64,000 nt of DNA from Bedellia somnulentella (lineage: Eukaryota; Arthropoda; Insecta; Lepidoptera; Bedelliidae), in contig OY755188.1 of the NCBI GenBank assembly GCA_963576735.1, forward strand, positions 3,534,001 to 3,598,000, given 5' to 3'. This document shows, piece after piece, positions 1 to 10,336 of the stretch (positions are counted from its first letter, which is position 1; each line of letters opens with the position of its first letter). Below the pieces are notes generated by a model that did no database searches, was not told where the DNA came from, and saw only the letters and a program-made list of their open reading frames with translations. The translations under genes and the position numbers were made by a program.

Positions 1-2
1 TC

Positions 3-1505
3 GAGGGCGCTTTGGAACTGACGGGCGAGAGTAGCGTGACAGCGCGTGAACCCCTTCAACCAGTAATGGTGCAATCCGTCCGGCCCCGGACTTTTCCAGT
101 TCGGAGCCTTACGGATCGCAGCCACCACATCCTCCTCGGATATGTTGACGGGGTTCATGGGCGCTATGGGCTCGCACGCTCCCTCGACCGCCTCGAACCA
201 ACGGCCCTCTTCGTGATCAACAGGCAGCGACCAAAGCCCACCCCAAAAGGCAACTACGTCAGCTTTTTCCGGTCGCTGACCCGTCGAAACCACATCGGGA
301 CGCTCCAAAGTTCTGTAGAACTTCTTCTGGTCACTCATGAAGAGACGATTCTGTTGGTACCTCTTTACCCTTTCAGAATATCGCCTAATTCGCTTACCCC
401 AAGCAGCGATCTTCTGCTTCAGATCATCGATGCGCTCCACCAGTCTACAGGCAAACTCCGGTGAGTTGTCAAAGACATTCTCACCAGGGAATGCCTCCCT
501 GACGAAGCGCACCACCCTCGGCCTATTGTTGCCTGATCTGAAGCTGGTCAGTTTGCCGATGAGGACCCTGGCCCTTGTGATACGGCTTTCAATCCGCCTC
601 ATCCAGGCTGGTCTAGTTCTAGTCCTGGGACTAGTACTGCCAGCCTGGCGGGAGCCACCAGCTCTTGTTGGCGGCATCCTGACGCCGACAAATTGACAAA
701 CTGTCATTGCGGCGCCAAAGAGAATTGAATCCGTATCCCAAAGGTCCATGCTGCTCTCTAAAAATGAGGGCAGCATGTTATTGACGGCCTCAACGACATC
801 CCGAACCTTGATGCTGAGAGGAACTCGGGGCAGCCTTGGCCTCCTTTCGAGAGGCACTTGGCGATATTCCAGGATCGTCTCTTCGAGTGCGCTCCTCACC
901 AAATCCAAATCCAGGGAGACTGTTCCCCAATCGCTTTCCGCACCACCCACATCCGGCAGGTTAGCAATTGGCTCCCTCCGTACTTCCCGTTCAGGGACTG
1001 GAGGGAGAACCTGCAAAGGTGGCTCTTCGTCTAGCGGGGGAACAGCCTCGCGTCGCAATTGTTCGAGTTCGGTAGTGCTAAAAAGTTCTGAGCGCTGTAT
1101 GTACCGAACTCGATCCGCCAGGTTTTGTTCTGTGACGGTCAAATTGGGCTCCAGCCGCAGAAATTCGCGGTACATTGCTGCCCGATAACCCGTCCGTCCA
1201 GTTCTTGAACCCGAGGCCCTAATATAGGCCCGCATGGCATTCCTATTCATATCGACCGTCCATGCCATGCGGCGCCTTGTTCCACCAGCGGCGGGCACCG
1301 ATTGCTGGGACTGAGTTGCCTCAGTCCCAACCGATGCCAAGCCATCTGGTGGCTGAGGTGATCGCGCAGACCGACCAGGTGGTCGGGCCGGTCCGCGGCG
1401 GCTGGGGGACCGCATGCTGCCACGTCCAGCCCCAGCTCCAGACGCGCCCCAGCGATAGCCCCTGGGGAGCGGCCCTATTCGCTCATCGTTTCTATTTTCT
1501 GCCAT
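3..1505 (-). CDS. Non-LTR retrotransposon ORF, N-terminal part (runs off left edge)
   Basis: An uninterrupted minus-strand frame of about 501 codons runs from an ATG at 1505 to the window edge; an in-frame TGA lies upstream at 1524-1526. The first ~75 residues are rich in Arg, Gly, Pro and Ser. A conserved-looking block (MAWTVDMNRNAMRAY) lies near residues 80-95, a basic block (RYQQNRLFMSDQKKFYR) near 380-400, and KAPNWKSPGPDG near 466-478, which is the start of a LINE reverse transcriptase fingers region. The palm with the catalytic FADD lies beyond the window. There is no apurinic-type endonuclease upstream of the RT, which fits the R2/R4/NeSL group with a restriction-like endonuclease C-terminal to the RT, but that clade is inferred. 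The higher G+C than the surroundings and the lack of stops suggest a recent insertion. It is not a host gene. Confidence 0.82.
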   Translation of the reverse strand, partial: MAENRNDERIGPLPRGYRWGASGAGAGRGSMRSPSRRGPARPPGRSARSPQPPDGLASVGTEATQSQQSVPAAGGTRRRMAWTVDMNRNAMRAYIRASGSRTGRTGYRAAMYREFLRLEPNLTVTEQNLADRVRYIQRSELFSTTELEQLRREAVPPLDEEPPLQVLPPVPEREVRREPIANLPDVGGAESDWGTVSLDLDLVRSALEETILEYRQVPLERRPRLPRVPLSIKVRDVVEAVNNMLPSFLESSMDLWDTDSILFGAAMTVCQFVGVRMPPTRAGGSRQAGSTSPRTRTRPAWMRRIESRITRARVLIGKLTSFRSGNNRPRVVRFVREAFPGENVFDNSPEFACRLVERIDDLKQKIAAWGKRIRRYSERVKRYQQNRLFMSDQKKFYRTLERPDVVSTGQRPEKADVVAFWGGLWSLPVDHEEGRWFEAVEGACEPIAPMNPVNISEEDVVAAIRKAPNWKSPGPDGLHHYWLKGFTRCHATLARQFQSAL

Positions 1506-1726
1506 TTTACGATGAGCGAAGATTCACCCGGGGTTTCACTCATTTGCCCCGGGGAGACCGTTATTGCTCTATTTTGCGCTGAGACCAGTTTGTAGACACG
1601 GTCAACACCTACAAACTCAAGCGCTGACTATTTGCATTGCTGGAATGGCAAGCTGGTAAACATGTCATCCTGCCATTCCAACAATGGGCGGTGGGGTCGT
1701 CACATCCCTACGCCGATTTAATTTAT
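1506..1726 (-). other. Probable 5' leader of the minus-strand LINE
   Basis: G+C-richer sequence immediately upstream of the LINE start codon, ending where A+T-rich DNA and a SINE-A fragment begin. No ORF or recognised motif. The exact 5' end of the LINE cannot be fixed from one copy. Confidence 0.4.
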
Positions 1727-1728
1727 TA

Positions 1729-1827
1729 TTACTTCTGAACATCACGTGACTTTGTCACCTGGTGTTCAGAGTACCCACGTTTTGCATGGACAGTGTACTC
1801 ACGTGATAGGGGGCAGGCCTATCGCCG
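1729..1827 (-). mobile_element. SINE-A fragment
   Basis: Antisense middle section of SINE-A: ACTTCTGAACATCACGTGAC, then the CCCACGTTTTGC and GGGGGCAGGCCTATCGCCG blocks seen in full copies. The tail and tRNA head are missing. Confidence 0.8.
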
Positions 1828-2435
1828 AAAATGATTTAGGCATGTCAAAATAAGTTAAAGGTTACATAATCCTACTACTATTATAAAGGCGAAAGTTTGT
1901 AAGTATGGATGTGTGGATGTTCGTTACTCTTTCACGTAAAAACTACTGAAAGGATTTGAATAAAACTTTACCACAATATAGCTTATACATTAGAATAACA
2001 CATAGGCTATAGTTTATACATCAGAATAACACATATGTTACAATTTTTGAGGTTAATGTGAGGTCGTAAAAAAAACACATTTTTTGCGCTCACATTCCAA
2101 ACGCTGACTGAATCCTACAAGATATATCAAAACAATATACTACAGTATTGTACAACTTAAAAAGGTCTACAAAAAAGTCCGTGATGGTATATGTTTATCT
2201 CTTAGGAATAACCCACAATAACCATTTTTTATCCTTTACTTTGTACGAGAAATAATGGCTTATTTACGAAGCGATTTTAAGCAATACAGTATTAATCCTT
2301 ATCCAATTAAATATCTTAAATACATTGTGCATTTAATAAAGATCAATATGGCTTTTTACAGCATGTAAATTAAATAAATATTTTCGAAGATATCACAGAT
2401 TTAAAATGCAGAGTCATAGCAATTTCGGCGATTAA

Positions 2436-2649
2436 AGTGCTAACAGACGATCGAACATGTACGGCGTGTACCAGTGTTCGTGGTACGGGTCGTGCCAAAA
2501 ACGAACGTGTGTAGCGTGCTTCGAACCAGCCCGTACCAATATTAATAACAATTATGTGCGGCCAACCACGCTACACACGTTCGTTTTTGGTACGGCCCGT
2601 ACCACGAATACTGGTACGCGCCGTACATGTTCGATCGTCTGTTAGCACT
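2436..2649. mobile_element. Foldback MITE with TTAA target duplication
   Basis: Terminal inverted repeats of about 84 bp, beginning AGTGCTAACAGACGATCG, differ at only about four positions. The element is flanked by TTAA on both sides (2432-2435 and 2650-2653) and has a ~46-bp centre. TTAA duplication is typical of piggyBac-type transposition, but the ends do not start with the usual CCC, so the superfamily is uncertain. No coding capacity. Near-identical arms imply a young element. Confidence 0.8.
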
Positions 2650-2675
2650 TTAAATACCGTTTCGGTGATAAATAC

Positions 2676-2830
2676 CGGCAACGGCGCCAGGCGAACGGGG
2701 CGTGGGGGGAGCGGGGTAGGTGCGGTGGGGAAGAAGTGGCTCATGGCTGAGTGCGCGACCCGAACGCGGGTAGACGCGTGAGGGCAGACGTCGTTGACGG
2801 TTGTGTCCGTTTTGCGAATTTTCAAGGCAC
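2676..2830. repeat. G+C-rich Helitron module 1
   Basis: A G+C island containing CGCGACCCGAACGCGGGTAGA, GTGAGGGCAGACGTCGTTGA and a trailing TTTTCAAGG. A related block occurs at 3396-3470. The open frames here are artefacts of base composition. Confidence 0.55.
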
Positions 2831-3161
2831 TAGCGATTGGATAAAACGTATGGTCGCCTACTTCTATCTATATCTATATCTATACATAGTATAAAATGAA
2901 GTTGCGAAGGGCGGCCAAAATGTGTTTGTTACCTAGGATCTCAAAAACTACTATATCAATAGCTATGCGATTTTCAATAATGGCAAGAAGACATTCCAGG
3001 AATTCTATAGGTGTATAATTTAGGTGTACCTACTTAAGAAATTATTAGAGTAATCGTAACAGTTATCAGACGGACGGAAGAAAAACGAGCTTTTTGGAGG
3101 CTTGCATTGCGTGCGCTGCTGAAATAACTAAAAATACAGAATGAATAATTTAATGTTTTTT

Positions 3162-3230
3162 GACATGAATTCCTCATGTGGGGATTATTACTCATAAATA
3201 AAAGATGTTATTAAAAGAAAGAAAAATTTT
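3162..3230 (-). repeat. SINE-C 3' end remnant
   Basis: Diverged antisense copy of the SINE-C terminus: CATGAATTCCTCATGTGGGGATTATTACT followed by an A+T-rich run and GAAAGAAAAATTTTA (listed as separate pieces of one match). No tRNA-like part is left. Confidence 0.55.
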
Positions 3231-3248
3231 ATGTTACTATTAATTCAC

Positions 3249-3500
3249 AAGATGCATTTACAATGCCGAGGGCAGTGGTGGCGGCGGCTGCGTGCGTTCC
3301 GTCGTTGTGTCAGTCGGTCGGTCCGCATAGCATGACAGTGGCGGCGAGTGGCGGCGCGCGGCGGCGACGGCGGTGGTGGGGGTGGGATAATTTTGAGGTG
3401 CGCGACCCGAACCGGTAGACACGTGAGGGCAGACAACGTTGATGGTTGCGTCGAATTATAAAATTTTCAGTGCGGCGCGGCGGCGCGGCGCTTCGTTTCA
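3249..3500. repeat. G+C-rich Helitron module 2
   Basis: GGCGGC-rich tract followed by GCGCGACCCGAACCGGTAGA, CACGTGAGGGCAGACAACGT and TGATGGTTGCGTC, matching the block near 2755-2810 with substitutions. Nothing suggests it is translated. Confidence 0.55.
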
Positions 3501-3752
3501 AGTTTTCAATTGATTTTTAAAATTTAATTTATGTAATTCATTTTAAATAATAATTTTGTACAAAGAAACCTTGAATAGGTAAAAAATAGGTAGTTAAGTT
3601 TCGGTTAAAATAAATAAGTAGGTACTTAGGTATAAGAAAGGTCTTTTCATTACTTACTGTAAATATTGATGTTAAAATTTACTTAAATTATTCTCAGCTG
3701 GAATACTCAATTCAGAAATAGGGCGTTATAAATTTAAAATTTATTAAGTGAA

Positions 3753-3938
3753 GCTGTGTAGTGTCGGCTTAGAATAGCACTACCCCATTTCTTCCGGTGG
3801 GTGAACATAAGAGGCGACTAACGGTATTGGGGCTTTTAAGGGAACATTGGGCGATGCGGTTGGAGACCCATCACCAACAACCTTTATTCTACCATCTTTT
3901 CCCCACTTAACTTTCCAAAAGTGGCTGAGGAATTTCTA
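3753..3938 (+). mobile_element. SINE-B, 3' tail lost
   Basis: Typical SINE-B from GCTGTGTAGTGTCGGCTTAG through GTGGCTGAGGAATTTCTAA. The shared 3' tail module is absent and replaced by a (TCTAA)n run, so the copy is 3'-incomplete. It lies inside the Helitron and is younger than it. Confidence 0.85.
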
Positions 3939-4065
3939 ATCTAATCTAATCTCTAGCTTCCCTTTAATTCAACAGTTTTATTCATTTCAGTCAACGGGTC
4001 ATATTTCAGTTTAACGACGTGAAAGCCTTTACTTTTGACAGTACGAAGTCTGTCGGGTCAGCTAG

Positions 4066-5309
4066 TAATATATTATTGAACAAAAATGGCTTAATGACCT
4101 TAAATACCTTCACAGCCATTAGAGGAAAACTCAAATTTTTATACAAAACTCGATTTACAACAGAGTCATCCACGTAAACATTTAATATCTACAGTATTTG
4201 TTAAACCACTTAACAAAACCCTATAAAAATGGAAAACATCGGAAGCATATCCCACAAAAGGGAAAACTTTTTTAGAAACATATACATGCCAGAAAAAAAC
4301 ATAAAAACGAATTGAATACTTCTTTTTTTGAAGTTATTCGAAAAATTAAATAGCAATTTCAACAAAATAATACAACTATACCTGTGAGCTTAAGAAGGAT
4401 AATAGATACATTCGTTCTATTTAAGTGGTTAAACATTTCTAAACCAACGCAAAGTCCGAAGGTAAACATACCGAATTAATTTAACATCCGCTAACATAAA
4501 TAGTCGATTTATTTGCAAAAACTGTTTACCCCAAACGTATTGACTTAAACGACCCCAAAATCGGAAAACCTAACACTGCACTGTGATTTTCGAAGATTCT
4601 ACACCCGGAGGCAAATAGTTGATGCTCTTTCATGTCCACTCGAGCGGAAAAATGAATTATTCTTTCAATTTACCCAAACGATTTCAATTCACAATGGTAA
4701 CCACTCGAAAATATACCTCAATCCATTATCATCCATCTCTTTTTAGCATTATATGAGTGAAAAGGACTTCAAGTTGTTGTGGACTTAAGTGTATGTTCAA
4801 ATGAAAGTAGATGGAGAAAAGTTCTTGTTTTCGGGTAAATGGTGAAAGGGAGACAGTTTGTGTAACGCGGTTGTGGTTAATGAAAATGTTCTGTCTCGTT
4901 TGCTTTTCTACTAATTGAATTGGAATGCCTTGTCGGATAACTTAGTAGGTATTATTCTAGTTGGAGATGAGAAGGGATATGTGATGGAAATTTGAGGTCA
5001 CGCGCGTTGCGGGTTTACGGGAATCTATGTCATCTTTGTTCAACTATTCGCTGTATTTTTGGGGTTTATACTATTAAATAGACGAAGTATCTTTTGAAAA
5101 GTTATCATAGCTAGGTAAGTGATTGGCAGTTGATATTATGAAAAAACTTGTAACTATACTTTTTTCCACTTATTTATTTGGGATAAGTAGTATGTATGAG
5201 AGAGTTTTGTTCATTGGTAAAATAACATTTCTGCTAGTTTTCTATCTTATTAGGATTTGATTCCTTTGTTTTGTTATTGTTGGATTTCTGAGAATTACTT
5301 TTCCTACTT
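4066..5309. repeat. Duplicated 2.7-kb unit, copy 1, left part
   Basis: Matches 13841-15127 in the same orientation. Positions 4066-4440 are only about 80% similar with many indels, 4450-5100 about 99% identical (about 7 substitutions by eye), and the rest about 95%. No ORF or known repeat is recognised in the conserved core. Copy 1 also includes about 30 bp at 1840-1869 left of the Helitron. Whether the unit is an old transposon or a segmental duplication is not resolved. Confidence 0.85.
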
Positions 5310-5669
5310 ATGTTTTGCGCTAGCTTATTATTATTTCTTATACTCGTGAAATCACTACAAAATATTTACAATCACACACACATACATAGTATATACAATT
5401 TTACACAGTTTCCAATTTTATATACAAAAATCTTTTTACTAAAGTACAATTCACTCACAATTTTAACTATCATTTTAATATATTTAACGCCTTTTATACT
5501 TATATTAAAATACAATGTTTCTTTATGTCTTTTTTACATCTTAAAGAAAAAATACCTTACACTAACTGAAGTTTTGGATGTTTTTAAACTGAGACTAATT
5601 CTTGTTGCCAGAAATATATTATTAATGAACATTCGATCCAAGTGATGTTATAATTATAAAAGAACTTGA

Positions 5670-7025
5670 TCTTGCATTCCTTCCATTGCACTTAGCACTA
5701 AACTCTTAAATCCATCTAATTCCTGCAATACACTTTACCCAGATAAAGCTCCTGAAAATGTCTTAAATATTCTCTGTGCCAACGTTTGTAGTTTAGAATG
5801 TAATATAGATAAATTCTTACTATTTGCTTCCAGCATTGATACTTCCATAGATGTGTTTATTTTAACTGAGTACTGGCTAAAAGAGAAAGAACCACCACAG
5901 TCAATCAATGGTTACAATACTTTCTATACGGAAAAGTTTATAAATCAAAACATTGGGATAACAGTATATGTAAAAAATCATCTTGACGTTGTATGTAGCG
6001 AACCCATAATTCAAGACGGTGATTGTCTTATCTTAACAATTAACAAAGATTACTCGTTAGTATGTAGCTATCGTCCTCCGTGTTTTAAAGACACTTCACA
6101 ATATTTAAAAAGCATCGACATGTTACTAGGGAATATAAATACCAGACATATAATACTTACAGGAGACATTAATATAAATACATTGCCAGGAAAAATTACC
6201 AATCACGGTAATGAATATCTTGACATGATCGCCTTTCATGGATTACAAGTAGGGGTCAATATACCAACCCGTGGCAACAATTGCCTAGATCATTTCATGG
6301 TAAAGTCTGACCTCAACTGGCAAACAATAGTCTATGATTCCTTAACTGATCACTCACCGATCCTACTGAGTATTGACAATACTAGTATAAGGAAAGAGTC
6401 AATGCGCTATTGCAATATAAAAACTAATTATAAAGCTGTAGATGATATTTTAAGCAAAGAAAACTGGTCAGAATTATACAAAAATAACGATATTAACCAA
6501 GCTACTGAATTATTTACAAATAAAATTATAAATATTATTAGCGATAATAGAGAAACATCACACGTACCTCATAGATTGCAACCACTCAAGCCCTGGATAA
6601 CCCCAAATATAGTCAAAAGTATTCGTAAAAGAAATTTAATGCATAAAAGCATGAAACAGAATCCCAACGACCCTACAAAGAAAGATAAATATTCAAAATA
6701 TAACTTACACTGCAATATCTTAATTAAAGCATTAAAAAAGGATTACTATGAAAAGAAATTAGACAAAAATTCTAAAAATAGTAAACAAACCTGGAACACT
6801 GTAAAAGAACTTGGCCAGCTTACCAAAACAAAATTTCCTTCTAAGAAACTTCTTGAATTAGATGTAGACCCTTCCAAATCACTTGACATAGTAAATAACT
6901 ATTTTACTTCCGTTGGCAGAACTCTAGCTAATGAAACGATTGACAAACTACAACAAGATGAAGAGAAGTTAGCTCAAAATGTAAACTTATGTAATGGTCC
7001 TAAAGACACTATTCCTTATTTCTAA
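5670..7025 (+). pseudogene. LINE-J endonuclease domain (broken ORF2, 5' part)
   Basis: The frame is open from just after a TGA at 5667. It begins with VLNILCANVCSLECNIDKFL, the N-terminal strand of APE-like LINE endonucleases, followed by FILTEYWL. Later come ILTGDININ, CLDHFMV and the catalytic-region DHSPILL (Asp-His pair). This domain nicks target DNA for target-primed reverse transcription. The region after it (about 6430-7020) is the linker into the RT. A frameshift near 7015 breaks the ORF. It is not translated in full from this copy. Confidence 0.88.
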
Positions 7026-8620
7026 CAAACACTTTTGAAATTAAATCTATTGTAAATAAATTGAAAACAAGCGATTCAATAGGATAGGATAAAATTTCTT
7101 CAAAATTTCTGAAACAATTTAGCAACCATTTGATACCTCCTCTCACATACCTTTGCAACCTTAGTTTTAATACCGGCACTTTTCCTAACGTTTTAAAAAA
7201 AGCTGTTGTCTGTCCTATTTACAAAACCGGAGATAAATGTTTGCCTAGTAACTATCGACCTATTTCTATTCTCAGTACTATATCGAAAATAATAGAAAAA
7301 GTAGTTAACAAAAGACTTATTCGGTACTTGGAAGATAAACATCTAATCTCTCCAAAACAATTCGGATTTCGTTTAGAAAAATCAACTTCCGATGCAGTAT
7401 TGAAGCTTTCAAATACTGTTACTAAATATTTAGACAAACACAAAAAATGTATAGCGGTATTCCTTGACTTACAGAAGGCATTTGATACGGTTTCCATACC
7501 AATACTATTAAGGAGACTAGAAAGCTATGGTATTAGGGGCATTGTTCTGAATTGGTTTGAAAACTACCTAACGAATAGATCTCAAAAAGTGCGAGTAGAT
7601 GACTATTATACTGAAAGCAAAAAATGCGTATATGGTGTACCCCAAGGAAGTATATTGGGCCCAACCTTATTTCTCCTCTACATCAATAGTCTATGTAACC
7701 TTGACTTAGGTAATGCTGAAATTCTTATGTTTGCCGACGACACAGTTCTCCTCTTTCATCATGATACTTGGAATAAAACTAAGTTGTTAGCTGAAAATGG
7801 ACTAGCATTAGTATCAAGCTGGTTGGAGGACCACTTACTGACCCTTAATGCACAAAAAACTAAATTCATTTGTTTCAGCATAACAAATAAAAAATTAAGC
7901 TCTAGACCTGATTCAATCAAGCTGCACACATACCCCTGCAATAGGAACTGCAGTGATACTCATAATAAGGACATATGTTGCTGCCCCAATCTTGAAAGAG
8001 TTCCTTTTATCAGATATTTGGGTGTTATTCTGGATCAAAATATGAATTGGAAATCGCATATTGATTATGTTGTTTCACGCTCTAGGAAATTTATATATGT
8101 GTTTAAAAACTTCGGCTTATCGGGAACACTAAGCTTTTAATTTAAATTTACCGAGCCTTATGTGAAAGCATAATTAGTTACTGCATAAGTGCATGGGGTG
8201 GTGCTGCGAAATCGCATATGATACTCATTGAACGTGCTCAAAGAGCTGTTTTAAAAGTTTTACTCAATCTCCCTTTTAAATATTCTACCAGTAAGCTTTA
8301 CTATGAAGCTAATGTTTTATCAGTGCGTAAGTTATATATCTTAGATTGTCTTCGTAGATATCATTCTAAGGATCTCCCACACTTGTTAGATTTTGAATGC
8401 AATTAAAAGAGTGCCGCAATTTACGTTTTCCAAATGCAATACATCATTTGCCCAGCGACAATATGAATTCATGGCTCCTTATTTATACCGCCAAATTAGG
8501 ACTAACATCAAAAAAGAGATTAGACATTTAAATAATTTTAAATTTAAGGAAATAATATTGAATTGGATTGTTAAATTAAATTATGACCAAACAGAAAATA
8601 TGTTGAGTATTTGTAAATAA
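7026..8620 (+). pseudogene. LINE-J reverse transcriptase (broken ORF2, 3' part)
   Basis: Continues from the endonuclease in other frames. An in-frame TAG lies at SIG*DKIS (~7085). The RT core follows: FPNVLKKAVVCPIYKTGDK, YRPISILSTISKIIEK, KQFGFR, VFLDLQKAFDTV (first catalytic Asp), YGVPQGSILGPTLF and MFADDTVLLF (catalytic Asp pair), then the thumb motif RYLGVILDQNMNWKSHI. Further frameshifts occur near 8140 and 8400. The C-terminal part (8393-8620) is the usual tail of this group with no recognised enzyme activity. At least three frame breaks show the copy is dead. Confidence 0.9.
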
Positions 8621-8649
8621 CATTGTATTATTATATTATTATATATCAA

Positions 8650-8672
8650 TACACACACACACACACACACAC
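8650..8672 (+). repeat. (AC)n microsatellite in LINE-J 3' UTR
   Basis: About eleven AC dinucleotides just downstream of the last LINE-J coding remnant. Confidence 0.9.
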
Positions 8673-9077
8673 ATCCATAAGCTAGTAATGTAAAAATATA
8701 ATAGATTAAGTTCTAATTACCTTAATGTTTGTTTCTTTGTATTCTTAACTTAGTAAATATGTACATGTATAAGGTGAAGATCTTGATTAACTTGGAACAT
8801 GTTAATTAATAACTATACCATAGGGGAATTCTGTCTCTCACACTACGGGCAACCCTTTTGAGAGACAGGTTCATAATATATTGTAATATGTTCTGATGTG
8901 CCAATAAATGTTTTTTTTTTTTTTACTTTGTTTTTTATTATCAAAGTTTTTTGTCTGGCAACTTTATTGAATGATATAATAATACGTTAAATCTCTTTTA
9001 TACCTTGATTGGGCGGACGGATAGTGAGGAGGGTGCTCCATATATTTGGCATTTGTATGTAATCATCTTGGCTCAAT

Positions 9078-9297
9078 GTTCACACCGTTCACCCTAAAAG
9101 ATGTAGCAGAGGTAGTGATACTTTTTAACATCATGTGTAGTTTTACCGGATGATTATATTACTCACGTTTTGCTGGGTCATTCCATCCACGTAATAGGGG
9201 CCAAGCCGGTCCCCATTTTGTAAAATGCACTGTAACATGATTTATTAAAACTCAGTTATATCGGTTTCCTCACGATGTTTTCCCTCATGATTATTAC
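9078..9297 (-). mobile_element. Old SINE-A within duplicated unit
   Basis: Diverged antisense SINE-A (GTTCACACCGTTCACCC, ACTCACGTTTTGCTGG, TTTCCTCACGATGTTTTCCC). Present at the same place in both duplicate copies, so it predates the duplication. Confidence 0.7.
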
Positions 9298-10149
9298 CTC
9301 GGCGCCAGCGGCAGCCCGATATGGCGCGGCGGTTTGTGCAGGGTCTAACACTCGTGGTGTACTTCATACAGTTCTATACATTTGTTTCTGCCGCTCGTCG
9401 TACCTCATTTGACTCCCACTCACCACGGCAAAGTAATAGCCAGGCTGTTTAAAACCCCGTAAATATTATATCATTGTTTTAAGTGACGAGACAATGAGCT
9501 TTTTTTTGTTTTATTAGATTTAGTTTAGATTTAAGTGACTTATATTATATATTTCTGTTAGTAGGTTAAGTCGACATGACATTGTATAATTGGAAATAAA
9601 TAAATTATCCTGTTAAATTATAAAAAATATGCATTGAAAATGAAATTTTCTATACAAAGTTTCTTCTAAGCGTACAATGTTGTAGTCGCATAGTAAAACA
9701 CCGAAGGGAAGAAATAGATTACTGCTTTTTTTAACCAACATTACACAAATACATTTGCTATGGGGTTAATATTTAGTGAAATAAACTAAAGTTATTTGCT
9801 AACCATTTCTTGAAATTTCAATGCAATGATAAATACCAAAGCGTGATTGCAACATACATTGTAATTTTAATGATTGAATTGAATTGACAATGTGATATGG
9901 GTGCCACTGGCTGAGTCCGGGCAAAAGTAAGTATTTATGGAAGGCAAGGGTATTATTTTACACCAATAATAATTAAAAAATAATATACTTTGGATTTTAA
10001 GTAAGGAAAATGTTATCAAATAAAGAAAGGATACTAGTAAAATTGAATAAAGATAATTGAAGCCACTTATGGCAATGCAACAAAAGTTGCAAATATGATA
10101 GCAAACTTGACGTTGTCCCTTGCGCTAACACTATTTCCTCACAGCCCAT

Positions 10150-10336
10150 ATATGTCCCTACCAAGCGGCTCGAGCCTACCCTATATAGGGCGATTTAGCC
10201 ATAGTCCACCACGCTGGCCAATTGTGGGTTGGCAGACTAACGACTACTAACGTAATAGTAGCTGGAACCGTTGCCTTAACGTGTCCTCCGAAGCACGGAA
10301 TCATCCTTATTTTCGGAAAATCAGGTGATTCAACAC
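10150..10336 (-). mobile_element. SINE-D body lacking its own head
   Basis: Antisense SINE-D body: CCAAGCGGCTCGAGCC, CCCTATATAGGG, CCAATTGTGGGTTGG and GAAGCACGGAATCATCC. In copy 2 this body continues into its tRNA head. Here it is joined directly to a SINE-A head at 10337. Confidence 0.75.

Larger units (their letters stand above)
1870..4065 (+). mobile_element. Helitron (non-autonomous, composite)
   Basis: Starts TCCTACTACTATTATAAAGG and ends with a 5-bp hairpin (GACAG...CTGTC) followed by GGGTCAGCTAG, lying between a host A (1869) and T (4066). The paralogous locus at 13832-13850 has the uninterrupted sequence ACATAATAATATATTATT, so it is the empty site. TC start, hairpin, CTAG end, A/T target and no target-site duplication are the established Helitron signatures. 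No Rep/helicase ORF is present, so the copy is non-autonomous. Inside are a 214-bp MITE (2436-2649), two related G+C-rich modules, a SINE-C end remnant and a SINE-B. A second start-like sequence (TCTATCTATATC..ATAGTATAAAATGAAG, 2864-2898) suggests another Helitron piece is nested inside. Confidence 0.85.
5310..8923 (+). mobile_element. LINE-J: Jockey/CR1-like non-LTR retrotransposon, decayed
   Basis: A 3.6-kb insertion splitting copy 1 of the duplicated unit. The empty site is intact at 15115-15135 and the flanks repeat TACTT (5305-5309, 8924-8928). It encodes an apurinic-type endonuclease and a reverse transcriptase with several frame breaks. The 3' end carries a (CA)n run and CCAATAAATG followed by a T tract. 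No ORF1 is found in the first 360 bp, so it is 5'-truncated or lost ORF1. Clade is judged from RT motifs (YRPIS, GVPQGSILGP, FADDT, YLGVILD). Confidence 0.92.
8929..10336. repeat. Duplicated 2.7-kb unit, copy 1, right part
   Basis: About 95% similar to 15128-16558. Contains an old SINE-A (9078-9297), a G+C-richer patch (about 9298-9450) with no assignable product, and a SINE-D body (10150-10336). Similarity to copy 2 stops abruptly after TCAGGTGATTCAA at 10336, inside a SINE. Confidence 0.85.

Noticed and set aside
2554..2825. Overlapping ORFs on both strands in the G+C island
   Set aside because: They cross a MITE boundary and follow base composition; no domain.
5310..5645. 111-codon ORF at the start of LINE-J as ORF1
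   Set aside because: No coiled coil, RRM or CCHC zinc knuckle; composition is that of A+T-rich noncoding DNA.
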